From Curvularia sp. ZM96 (lineage: Eukaryota; Ascomycota; Dothideomycetes; Pleosporales; Pleosporaceae), in assembly GCA_022457065.1 (NCBI GenBank), contig JAJGBQ010000001.1, positions 6,882,001 to 6,946,000 of the forward strand: a stretch of DNA of 64,000 nt, written 5' to 3'. Positions 34,811 through 45,218 of the stretch are shown piece after piece. The notes below the pieces were generated by a model, which was given only the letters and a program-made list of their open reading frames with translations, was not told the origin of the DNA and did no database searches. The position numbers and the translations under genes are program-made. Within the stretch, counting starts at the first letter, position 1; every line of letters begins with the position of its first letter.

Positions 34811-35217
34811 ATGATGGCGGTCATGGTGTATGATGATAGTGGAAAAAGTATTTACGGACAGTGCTGGTCATGCGGAAGGTGGTGTGGACTGGTTACTGGA
34901 CGTCCAGGTTGCATCGAGAGGCAGTAGATAGAAGTACAATTTGGTGTCGATCAAGATGACTGATGCTCCCCAGGGCTATAGACGATGCCCAGAAAGCATT
35001 TACCGAAGTGCTGAACCGTTTCTCCAAGGAAATTACCGAGCTGACGAAGGCTAAAAATCATGTCGAGCAGCACACTGGCACGCCACGGTAAGAGTGCTAC
35101 CTTGCGTTTGCTGCGAACCATATCGATGAACTTTTGTCGTCCACATTCCCTTTGTGTGCGTGTAAAAGCCGTATTAAACTGAACCCCAGTGAAGTAGGCA
35201 GAGGATTACAGAAGTGA
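34811..35217 (+). CDS. possible small three-exon gene (low confidence)
   Basis: A short stretch at 34982-35087 reads as a plausible charged helix (AQKAFTEVLNRFSKEITELT). It is bounded by a TATAG acceptor and a strong ACG|GTAAGAG donor. Splicing to 35190-35217 (CCCCAG acceptor) keeps the frame and ends at TGA with REVGRGLQK. A first exon at 34811-34847 starting at ATGATGGCG and using a weak GTATTT donor fits the phase. The total is 56 residues. The first exon is the least certain part. I recognise no family, and a chance open stretch is possible. Confidence 0.3.
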
Positions 35218-35301
35218 AGTGCTGAAAAAGGCGCAAAACCGAGGAAGCCATACGAACCCTAACTTAGTACCGCTTGGGTTCTGCCTGGGTCAGCGGGAGA
35301 G

Positions 35302-36287
35302 CTAGCGGTAAGAGCGATCGTAGTCACCCTCGTACGAGCGTCCTCCTCCTCCACCGTACGCCTCACGCGGAGGAGCGCTGTCGTAGCCGCCGGCAGCTGG
35401 GGGAGGAGGGCGGTCGTAGTAATCACCGCCGCCACCACGACGGTCGTACCTGCGCTCAGAAGCATAGCGGTCAACACCACGGGGGCCATAATCATCACGG
35501 CGTCCACCACCATACCCACGATCGTCGTACCGCGAGCTACGAGAGCCGTAGTCATCACGTCGACCATATCCGCCGCGGCGGTCGTACGAGTCGCGGTCGC
35601 CACCGTAGCGAGGACCGCCCCGGCCACGTCCGCCAAATTCTAGAACGCCGTTAGTCCATCAGCAGCAATGTAAACAAGCACATCAACAACTTACCGCGCT
35701 TGGGCGGGCCGTAGTACTTGCCCGGGGTTGGGGTACGGGGACGCGCACGGCGAGCCTTCTCGATGCTCAACGTCCGGCCTTGGTGGACTTCTCCTTGGAG
35801 ACCCTCCTTGGCAGCGTCCGCCTGCTCCGACGTGACCATCTTGACGAATCCGAAGCCGCGAGACTCCTTGGTGTGAGGGTCGCGCATGATGTTGCACTGC
35901 TCGACGTCGCCATACTTCTCGAAGAGACGCGTGACCTCGTCCTCGGTGAGAGTGGGATGGATGCCGGTGACGAAGAGGTTGGAGCCAGAGTTGCGGCTCT
36001 CATCGTCATCGTTCCTGCGCTCTGGGGGCGGACCACTGCATCGACATTAGTGGCCTGTTCCATCAAAGAACAGCAGTAGAAACAGCATCGACTTACCGGC
36101 TGTCGCGACCACCAGGAGAGGCACTGCGGGGACGCGCGCCGTCATCGCGACGGTCACCACGCGGCGACCTGCTGCGGTCGCGTTCATAGCCGCGAGGCTC
36201 GTCTGCAATCCAGTCAGTACGCTGCAAACATTAGACGGGGCGGATAGACAAACCGTCGTAGGGGCGCTGCTCGTTTTCGTACTCCAT
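35302..36287 (-). CDS. Tra2-like SR-type RNA-binding protein (one RRM)
   Basis: Four exons in phase, 36287-36254, 36202-36097, 36035-35695 and 35639-35302, give 272 residues. A short N-terminal Arg/Ser/Asp-rich part (RDRSRSPRGDRRDD) precedes one RRM. The RRM has RNP2 as NLFVTGIHPTLTEDEVTRLF and RNP1 as RGFGFVKM, followed by the linker KARRARPRTPTPGKYYGPPK. The C-terminus is a long Arg/Gly/Tyr/Asp-rich tail. An RS region, an RRM and a second basic low-complexity region is the plan of transformer-2-type splicing regulators, which bind purine-rich exonic enhancers in the nucleus. The RRM call is firm and the Tra2 assignment is by architecture. The stop is TAG at 35304-35302. Confidence 0.88.
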
Positions 36288-37034
36288 GATGATGGTGGTG
36301 GGTCAGGAGTTGGGATAGTTGGTTGGTTGTGGAAGGGTGTTTGTTGAAGCTGGAGTTGGGGCGTTTTTTTGGCACAGGGCTGATCGACAGCAGCCGCGTC
36401 GTACTTAGTAAGCGCCGCGCTAGGGTGGCCGGTGCTGCAGGAAGTGGAGTAGAAAAGTGGAAATGATGGTGAAGGTGAGTAGCGGCAACGGGCGAGACTG
36501 GCTGCTATTTGTATGGTCACTGCAACCGCAGAGCACCAGGCAGCTGAGCCGTCTGGAGTGAGGCAACCGCTAAAAGCCACCGGCCAGAGCCCTGGTCGCC
36601 CCGTAAGAGCCGTCGACGCACATCAACCCTGCTGCCCGTGCCACGGTCGATGCTATCCGCTGGCAACAGGTTTTTTCTTTTCGTTTCCCGCCCGCAAACA
36701 GCAATGAGTGGCAATCGTCATAATAAGGTAATGTTCGTATTCAGGCGTATTGCATCCGACGCTTCGTTGCCCTCGCCTGTAAGACTTCATACAATCCAGC
36801 AGCCAACCAATTACTCCGTATCAAGGTACCCTGCTTGAAAGAAACTACCGAGATGCACCCCCCCAGTCCCTGCTTGGAGACTTGCATTACGCACCGTACG
36901 CCAATAGCATGCCCTCTAATCCGTCAAGAAGGCATGCCGCAAACGTCAAAGATAATACAAATTGCGACACGGGTACCCCATGTGCAAGAAGAGTAGAAAA
37001 TTAAAAGAACATAAAGAAAACCCCGCATCGTCCA
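36288..37034. other. intergenic: SR-protein promoter and 3' flank of Nto1 gene
   Basis: Nothing coding is supported. The segment just right of 36287 is the leader of the RNA-binding protein gene. Confidence 0.5.
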
Positions 37035-40000
37035 TTACCAGCCCCTTGACCGCTTCTGCCTTTTACGCGCCACTGCTTTCTTGATTGCTGCTACGTTTGA
37101 ATCAGATGTGTCTGCAGGCCGGACTGGATCGGAATCGGCTAAGCCGTCGAGCTCGTCATCGTCCAGCTCACTCAACTCCTCGCTCATGTCTCGAAGCACC
37201 TCACGCCCAGTGTATCTTTCTTCATACACGGTCGTACCGTGTACATCAAAAGTCTCAAAGTACCAGGGTACACCGCCGTTACCCAGGGGGTTGAGCAGGT
37301 TCTTCTCAGACCTCGGAGGGGTCAAGGGTTCTGGACGGGCGTTGGCATGACTGTGGTTTTCTGCGAGAGCATCGCTTTGGGATTGATTCCTGGACACGTG
37401 TAGGGCGTCTTGGCCGAGTTGCAGTGCAATTGCTGCCTCGTCAGCTGCCTCATCATGTGTATGGTCAGCATCCGCAGCGTTTTCATCCGGAGTGGGTGCC
37501 ATTTGCATTTCGTCGGGTTTCTGCACCGCTGCAGCTTCTTCTCCGTCGATGGCACCTTCTTGAGCCTGTTCCACGCTTGGTTGATCCGTCTCGGTGGTTT
37601 GCCGAATGTTGTCGTCGTGTGAGAGAACACTGGATCTGCGTTGAAGCTTCTGATTAAGGAGTGTCTCCAAGTCAGGCAGCTTCTCATAAGGCCTGCCAGC
37701 CAACTCGGATTCTTTCCGCATTGCATCCTCGAAGTACGGCTGCAAGACTTTTGTGATTCGCTTGACAATCTTCTTCATCTCCTTCTGCTCAGATGTCAGA
37801 CTGCTGTGAGAAACCTGGTTCAGTTGTTGTTCAGCATCGTTGATGTTAGTGACAGCAGTAAACTTAAGCTCAGCGCTTAAAACTGCCGCCATGTCGTCGT
37901 TGAACGCTTGCACGGATGTGTAGTATTTCTCATCGAGCCTGGTTTGGAGACGACCGAACCCATCGCTGAAATAGCTTCGACTATCAAGCCTGAAAGAAGG
38001 TTAGTGGAAGGATAATCCAGAATGTAGGGAGGACTGCTTACGCCTGTGCTCGAGCCAGGATAGGCTGCAGTAATGTCGGAATCGGGAAGTAAAGGCAGTC
38101 CACGATCTGCTGCAAGATGAGCACATCCTTGAGCTTTTCAGCTTCTCGCTGTTTGACCATTTCGCAGAGCACACGAATCTGCTCCATGTCGTCTTCGAGG
38201 CGTTCTGCAAATTCAATACGTCTCTGGAGCCGAGGTCGGCCGGCTGCGCCCATTCCTGCAAAATTACGGCGAGTAATCTCCATGGAGGAAAAGGCTTCCA
38301 TTTGCAGCTGAAGGCGCTTGAGGAGAGCAGCACCACGTCGTGCCTCGCGCTTCAATGTCCAGTACTTGCATGTGTCTTGTACGAATTCCTTGCGTTTACG
38401 AATGTTGAACCTGATCAATGTGTTTTCGACATTGTGGTATACGGCCTGGGGAACAACTGGGGCTCCAGACGGAAGTCGCCAGGACTTTGTGCCTGGTGCC
38501 CGCTTACGCTTGTTGGAACCAGGAGTATCATCTTCTGGTCCCTCAATAGATGGCATGGCATGGGAGGATCCGATAGAGAGGGCGTACGCCTGACTGTCTG
38601 GCCACCGGACATGGCGCATCGTATGGCGGTAGAATGCCTTTGCATCTGCAATCGCACTCTCCACGTCATACTCCCGCTTCCAGTCCGACGGAGTGTGGCG
38701 ATCGCAGTAGGCTTTTAGCACAGTCGCATCCTGGGAATTTGCCGATTGTGACGCTTTCATACGCAAGCACAGTCTGGCTCTGCGTGCACATGTCACATGG
38801 AAAGCCTCAAAACAAGACTTGTGTCCGCACTGGATACAAGCACCCATTTTCTGTTTGCAGATGTAGCACGACTATCGTTTGGTTAGTCTAGCTGGCAGGA
38901 TAGAGAGAGAATCATGATCTTACCAGCTTCCAGCGAGTCTTTGGCACCTTCTCGACGTCCTGTACGGGTTCTTGGAAGGTTGCATTACCAAGGGATACCT
39001 CTGGGATCCACATGGCACACAACAGATGTGCCCACTTCATCGCTGTCGTTTGCTTGAATGCACCGTCTATGTTGGGACAGAAAATGCAGCCCTGTGGCAG
39101 TCAGTATGATCCTGGTAAGTAACATATTGATAAAACGTACTGGAAGTTCACTGACAGGTGTGCCTCGCCCTACGAGCTGACACCGCCTGCATAGCCACTG
39201 GCCTTCTGGAATGAAGGGCACACCATAGCATTCTTGATGCACAGCCAGGTCGCACCCATCGCAAAAGACGATAGCATTGGTGTTCTCGCAATCGCCGTCA
39301 TCGCAAATGGCGCACTTTGTGTCTTGTTCCTCGCCCTGCCCTACAGGCTCGCCATTGACAGCGGCTGCACTACTAGATCGCGGTCGATGCGTCTGTGGAG
39401 GCTTGGGGTTGGGCTTAGGTATACCTTCTGTATGTTAGCTGGCGCAATACTAACATGGCTAGATTTTGGCCTGACTTACGCTTCTCCAAAGCATGCCATT
39501 CCTTTTCAATCTGAGTAATAGTAACCTCAAAGATGGCCGGTTTGATGCCTTCAACACCTTCTTCCTTTCTCTGCGCATTGAGTGCTTCCAACCAGCGTTC
39601 ATCCTGTTCATCCATGTCATATTCTACACGACCGATAGCAACCGCACCTGCTGTGCCCTCAGCCTCTGTCTGCAGTGTGAGATCAAGATCTTCTTCAATG
39701 GACCCTTCGGGAAGTCTGATCAGACTGTTCTCTGAGCTCCTTGCAAAGATCTCACTCTCCTGATAGCCAATGTTTGCCATGGTCTTGTCCACATAGTTGA
39801 TTTTGACTCCTTCACTTTCCTCGTGTTCTTTGAACGGATCTACTTGGCGCACCGATGGTTTGGGCAGGTTCAATTTCTCGCGGGGGTTCATCGTCGGGAG
39901 CGGATTGATGCGCGGTCGAGGTGGGGAGCCCAGTCCCGCAAGCATAGAGTGTCTGTCGCGTGGAGGCCGGCCAGGGCGTCGTTTTGGCGTTACGAATGCG

Positions 40001-40557
40001 CTTGCGTCTTCTTGCTCGGCAGCTTCAGCTTGCTGTGCTCGCAGGCCATCGAGAACACCAGAGAGACCACTGTCGATTGCATATTGGCCAGTTGTCGAGG
40101 CATCTTGAGGGGTACCTGGGGCGCTTTCCGTAGGGCTGATGCCATCGACCTGGTCTGCACTATAGACGGGGAACTCGGCGTCTATGTCAAGGTCTGGGTG
40201 AAATTCATCATATGACCTTTCTTCACGCGGCTTGAATCCATCGTTTTGAGCCACGGCTGCAGCAACTGCAGCAGCCGAACTGGAGCGCGGTCCAGCTGGC
40301 GGCCTTTCGCGTCGGGGTCGAGAGTATGAAGGTGAGGGCGCTGGTATGGAAAGATCCTGTCTCCCTGCGCGGCTGCGGGCGCCCGTATAGCTGTACCCAG
40401 GCGTCTCCGGTCCGTCAAACTCGACGTATTGCCCACCACCTCCCCTGCCGCCTGGTATGTACTTGCGCCGTTTGTTGACGGGTGCCGAGTCGGATATATA
40501 GCGCCGGTGTGGTCGTGTACTTCTCACGCGTGGCCGTGGAGTGTCGATTGGCGCCAT
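37035..40557 (-). CDS. nto1: NuA3-type histone acetyltransferase complex subunit Nto1 (EPL1-PHD-zinc knuckle-PHD)
   Basis: Five exons, 40557-39480, 39427-39141, 39091-38924, 38871-38042 and 37989-37035, give 1105 residues with consistent phases. Residues 1-250 are disordered and basic. An enhancer-of-polycomb-like segment follows (about 250-360, with [20 protein letters not shown]). PHD1 begins at Cys398 ([20 protein letters not shown], then [13 protein letters not shown]). The second, extended PHD starts near residue 457 ([14 protein letters not shown], then [39 protein letters not shown] and CDRHTP). This EPL/PHD-knuckle-ePHD order is diagnostic of the BRPF/Nto1 family, which tethers a MYST acetyltransferase to nucleosomes. 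There is no bromodomain or PWWP, as in yeast Nto1. The C-terminal 300 residues are acidic and basic linker. The ATG at 40557 gives [14 protein letters not shown]. Confidence 0.9.
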
Positions 40558-41219
40558 GTAGACAGAGCGCAACGTGTCGAGAGGCCAGCAGGAGTGAGGC
40601 TCGAGGTCGCAGGATAACGCGCCGCGACTTGGTATTCCACCGGGTGCTGTGGGAAGGCAGCGTGTTCATCGAATATCTGTGCGGAAACGTGGTACAGAGA
40701 TGCCCTGCTTGGTGAGATCCAGGCCGGGGATAACCGATTCGGCTAGTGTGCCAAGACGGGTTCGCAGCGCCACAGTGCAGGCAGTTGTATGCCAGGCCTG
40801 ACCGACCCTTTACCTTGCCGTTCGATGCTGAGTTCAGCGAACCGTCCCCAGATCGCCCTCTTGGCTCCACAACTGGTCCTCGAGATTACAAGAAAGCCAA
40901 CCCCACTTTACAAATCAGCGCTAGCCTAGCCACAAACTATAAAGCAGCCCTGTTCAGCTGCACGGAAAGTGTTCGCCTGCCTGTTTGTATGTGTCTTATG
41001 AGGAGTTTTGGACAAATAATTTGCTTGATCAAGAGCGCTCACAATAACGTGACGAACGAAGCAAGGGTAAAGGTAGCAGTTGACGGCTTTTATGATTCTG
41101 GCTTTACCAAATGAGGCTACATTTTCACTGCAGATGAGAGCAGACTTCGTCTTTATTCCAAAGCGTGAGATGATTGCGTGATGTCGTTCCAACATCTTCT
41201 GCCGATGCAACGCCCCGAG
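40558..41219. other. intergenic: Nto1 promoter and 3' flank of RBR gene
   Basis: No credible gene. Part of 41100-41219 may still belong to the RBR gene if a further intron lies near its end. Confidence 0.45.
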
Positions 41220-42271
41220 TCAAACGCATTTGCAATTCTGCGTAGGAGGTGTTGTAGGCATCGTAGGCCTTCTGACAGGGTATGGCGCAAGACACCTCCA
41301 GCAAAAGTGACATCGGCACTTTATACCTTCCTCAGAGTCAGCTTTCCGTTGTAGACATGGCAGGAGTCATTATCTGCAGGGTAGAGAGAGAAGACTCACA
41401 GTACATGTGATCGCACCCAGCAGCCTTCTCAATACTCCTCCCGCATCCGGGACACAACTTTGTCGTCTCTTGCAGTATCTGTCTACTGGCCTCTTCCTCC
41501 TTCGCTTTTCGCAATGCACCCTCCCTGCGGTCGTACTCTTCGCATGTCTCGTTCCTGTGCCATTTCACGTTGTGAACGATACAATGAGCCCTTTGGCACG
41601 AGTTGCATTCGAATTTTGGGTTGTCCGGTAGGTGCACCTGGCCTGACTTGCATGAGCTGAGGCCGCACCAGAGAAAGTTTGGATGCGCTTCTAGGGCCGC
41701 GCGCCTACTGAGCTCGAGATAGCTGTTCATGGAGGATCAGGTTAGCTTCACAGGCAATTTGGAGTAGAAAGAGGTGTTGTAAATCGTACCGTTTGAAGAT
41801 ATCGGTTGGCGCAAACTCTCGCATATCAGGGAGTGTAAAGACTGATGAGCATGTCGGACATTTGATGTCGTCCCACATTTGGGTTCGATATTGTTCTTCT
41901 ATCCATGTTCGGAGACATCGTTTGCAAACGTCTACATGGTGCTCGCACTCTGTAGTCGGAGGTCGTGTAGGAAAGTGGCGTACCGATCGTTCACTAGCAC
42001 ATATTATGCATTCCCTCTTCTTGTAGGCAGTGCGTTTCGGGCGACGGTGTTGATGCTCATCTTCTTGCCTTGGTTTTCTACCATTCAGTTTGCCTCTCGA
42101 GGTCTTGCTGCTCTGAAAGTACACTTTCCTGCGGGTCTTTGGTACGATCTTTAGGCTCCAAAGTCGTCTGGAGACTGACTCTCTTTGTTCCTGGAAACCC
42201 GCGTCTCTATGAGTCTTTGATGGATCGGGTTCTGTGCGTCTGTCCCAAAGATGGCTGAGCAAAGATAACAT
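41220..42271 (-). CDS. RBR-type E3 ubiquitin ligase (RING1-IBR-RING2)
   Basis: Three exons, 42271-41790, 41722-41400 and 41326-41220, give 303 residues. The 73-nt second intron splits the RING2 codon TGT in MYC|IKCRC, and using it restores GCDHMYCIKCRCHFCWRC, so I am confident of it. RING1 spans about residues 88-141 (CIICASERS to CPTC), with the IBR around 180-230 (WCGLSSCKSGQVH, then FECNSCQRAHCIVH). RING2 starts at CPGCGRSIEKAAGC, and Cys264 in GCDHM is the expected thioester cysteine. RBR ligases transfer ubiquitin from E2 to this cysteine and then to the substrate. The first 85 residues are basic and disordered. The C-terminus after CLAPYPV is unusually short, and a missed final intron could add residues, so the stop is provisional. 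Confidence 0.85.
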
Positions 42272-42536
42272 TGCGAACCTTCAATTCGATTTATTGTTGT
42301 AACTGTGAGAGCGCAGTGAGTGCGGGTGGCTTTGACTCAGGGACGAAGGGCAGGGTAAACCAAGGACGTGACATGGTCTCTATAATTAGTCATTGGCTAT
42401 AAGGGTGGGTCATTGTGAGCCTGCGCGAAGCTTGGGGAGGGTCTTGTTGATGATACCGAAACCAAAAGAACTGTCAGCACATGAATTGCTTGATCACCAT
42501 GCGGGTGTCTGTGCTTGGAATATGCTAATAATGCAA

Positions 42537-44814
42537 TCATCTGTAGTACCAACCAGATTGATACATATTACCGTAATAGTCCGGCTGTCCAGCTTCTGAA
42601 TTCAGTGATTTCCTTACAACAGTGACAATTCCAGGCCAGTAGCCCTCAAGTTCAGGATCAGTCTCGCCACTCGCGACGAGGTTATCGTATGCAGCCTTTC
42701 TTTCTCTTCGGAATTTTCCAACTTCTTCGACTACATCGAAAAGAAGAGTATCAGGTTTCTTGCGCTCGGGAGGGGGGTGTAGTTGATTGGTAACAAGTTC
42801 CAGCCCGCTTCCTGCTACTAAAGGTCGGGTACGGACCAGTTCCGAACTGGGCTGCCCACACTCTTCAGCACCGAAAAAGGAAAAGTCTGATGAGGCTGCC
42901 TCCCAGAAGGCCTCCGAATCAGGGTCTTCGGTACTCGATTTGGAGGGGTACTGACGCCAACTGGTTGATATCTTCTTGGGTGTCGATTGAGGTGCGGCCA
43001 TTTCCAATACAATTCGCCTAAGCGCAAACAGGCTACGGGCATACTCTTCTTCAGCAAGCACACGCCGGCGACCTGGCGGCAGGATGTAGGTGAGTCTGGC
43101 TCTTTGCCTCGCAATCAACGTCTCGTCTGCTGCGTCCTTGATGAATCTTATAATCCGGTCTATGACATGCTTTTCGGCCTTGATGGGAACCTCAGTGAGG
43201 ACCAGCGTTTGCAGGTTTGGAAGCATTCCCGGGTGCAGGCATCGTTCAGCCGACTGTCGTTGTGCTAGCCTGGCTTTAAGACCCTCAAGATGATGCGAGT
43301 AATCTTCTTCTGATTTCATCATCATCACATCTGGTGGAAGTGGTGATAGTGGTGAATCCACCAACATTGGACCCTGACCCTGTTCCTGACCTTGATCTGT
43401 GAGCAGCGATTGCGAATCGTCACTAGTCACTAGATTTTGTGGAGTCTTTGCTCCCTGGTCGCCAGCGTAAGTGCTCAATGAAGCGTGATTGGAGGGTCTA
43501 GCTGATGGTATCGAGCCGGGCATTTCAACTGCAAAAGATGAGTCTCCTGGCATCTCGTAAATGCCTGTAGATTCTGTGTCCAGCTCGTGTACCGAAGTCC
43601 CGATGGCCCCGAGCTCATTGGCGTCTGAGAGCTGGCAGGGACCAGGATCTCCACCAAGTTCCACATATGGTGATGGAGCCACCTCAAGGGGTGCGTCCTC
43701 TGCCACTATCCGGTAATTTATTCGGATATACTGCAGTTGCTGATGTGCGAACTGGGACAAGATGGGAGTCAGCTTGGATACACTGGGCAGCGTCATCTCC
43801 TCGTTCCCAGCGCCGGGGTCGTCAGGATAAGGATTTCTAATTGAGGCACGTAATATGCCTGCATCCAAAACCTGGAGACGGCCTGAACGCAGCAAGCCAC
43901 ATATTCCCTCAACTGTGATGCCATTCGCGGATAAATAGAGATGAGAAATTCCAAGGTCTCGTGTATCTTGCGATTCATTACCCGCATGGTCTTGTTGAAG
44001 GGATGCTGTCTCTTTCAAGCATAGTTCGAGAAGGTACCGTGTACTGACATCAGTCAAACAGTTGTCGCTGATATCAAGACTCCTGATCCTATTTCTAATC
44101 GAATGCGCGACTATCGAAAAGTCATCATCCTTAAGGCTGATGCCTCGTAGACTCAGAACGCGGAGACTGGGAAGACACTTGAGAGCAGAGAGCACCGCCT
44201 TCCCTCTCGCGGCTGCAGTCTTGGACAGATCCAAAGATACAAGATCAGGAAAATGGGGCAGGGCCTCGGCGAGACCGGTTGAAGTGGCATTTGTACAGCC
44301 TGAAGCCTCCAGCAACCGTAAACTGAAGACAGGAAATGCACATCGCATTCGCTGGCTAGGATAGCGTAGGCAAAGAAGGCTTCCATGGTCAAAGAATGGA
44401 AGACCATTGACTATCAAACTTTGCAAACGGGGAAGGTATTCAAGACAGTCCCGCAGCCACTCAGCATGTGGACCAGCGTAGATTTCCGCATGCGCCGGCG
44501 GAAAACAAAGGGTATGTGTGAGTTCTCTCACGCATAAACGTGCATAAGGCAGAATGCGCCTGAATCGCGTCAGCGCCACTAGATAGAGTGTCAGTGAGCA
44601 TTCTCGGGCTATCTCATTCCGTCATACCGAAAACCAAGTCATTTTCACGTCCGAAATGCGAGGCAGGAGACCTCCACAGGTGGGGAGTAAAGATTGTATT
44701 CCATTCCCGACAGACCAAAGCTGCAGAGCAAAGTTGTCGTGATGAGAGGTATGGTGCAATGAGCATCCAAGGGTTGCGGCTAGTGGCAGCCTCGTATGAA
44801 GGTAGGTCATCCAT
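42537..44814 (-). CDS. F-box and leucine-rich-repeat protein
   Basis: Two exons, 44814-44628 and 44578-42537, give 742 residues. The 49-nt intron has a GTATGA donor. An F-box lies at residues 14-50 (NPWMLIAPYLSSRQLCSAAL, then VCREWNTIFTPHLW). Leucine-rich repeats follow over about residues 70-270 (LPRLQSLIVNGLPFF, FPDLVSLDLSKTAA, LPSLRVLSLRGISLKDDD, RIRSLDISDNCLTDV). Residues 330-480 are a Ser/Asp/Gly/Pro-rich insert. LPNLQTLVLTEVPIK is a further repeat after this gap. F-box proteins bring substrates to SCF ubiquitin ligases through Skp1, and the LRRs probably bind the substrate. The gene lies next to the RBR ligase gene in the same orientation. They are separate genes and no functional link is implied. 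Confidence 0.88.
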
Positions 44815-45218
44815 CGAACAAGGGGGGTGATTGTCGTTTGAGGATCAGAACACACGGGATGGCCAGGAAAAATGATTGCATCTGTATATCCAAGGAAGAA
44901 TGCGATGCAGATGCGTGTCTTGATAAGTCCAGCGTCGTGGAGGCAGTGCTAGCGTTGGCAGTTGGCAGTTGGCAGTTACAGGGTGGCGCAGCCGATCAAC
45001 TACGAAGGAGGCGAAAGGCACTAGAGCTACCTTCAACTCCCAATGGTCCAACGAGCCTTGGATAATTCAATTCTATCATCAAAACTTGTTGCTTCGCTTC
45101 ATTTTCACATTCTCTCTTAAGCCAAGGCTTTTGATTGTAACCGTAAATATATTTTCTTAGAAGATCGTATTTACCAAATTGAAGTATCTACAGAAAAATG
45201 CCATTACTCAAATTTAGA
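44815..45218. other. intergenic: promoter of F-box gene and 3' flank of MFS gene
   Basis: Contains three copies of TTGGCAG at 44955-44975, about 140 bases upstream of the F-box gene start. No gene. Confidence 0.5.
44955..44975. repeat. 7-bp tandem repeat TTGGCAG, three copies
   Basis: Three exact head-to-tail units upstream of the F-box gene. Whether they are a binding site or simple slippage cannot be told. Confidence 0.85.

Noticed and set aside
35259..35636. Ala/Thr/Val-rich minus-strand frame in the SR-protein gene
   Set aside because: It is the wrong frame of the Arg/Gly/Tyr-rich last exon; the spliced frame continues the RRM protein.
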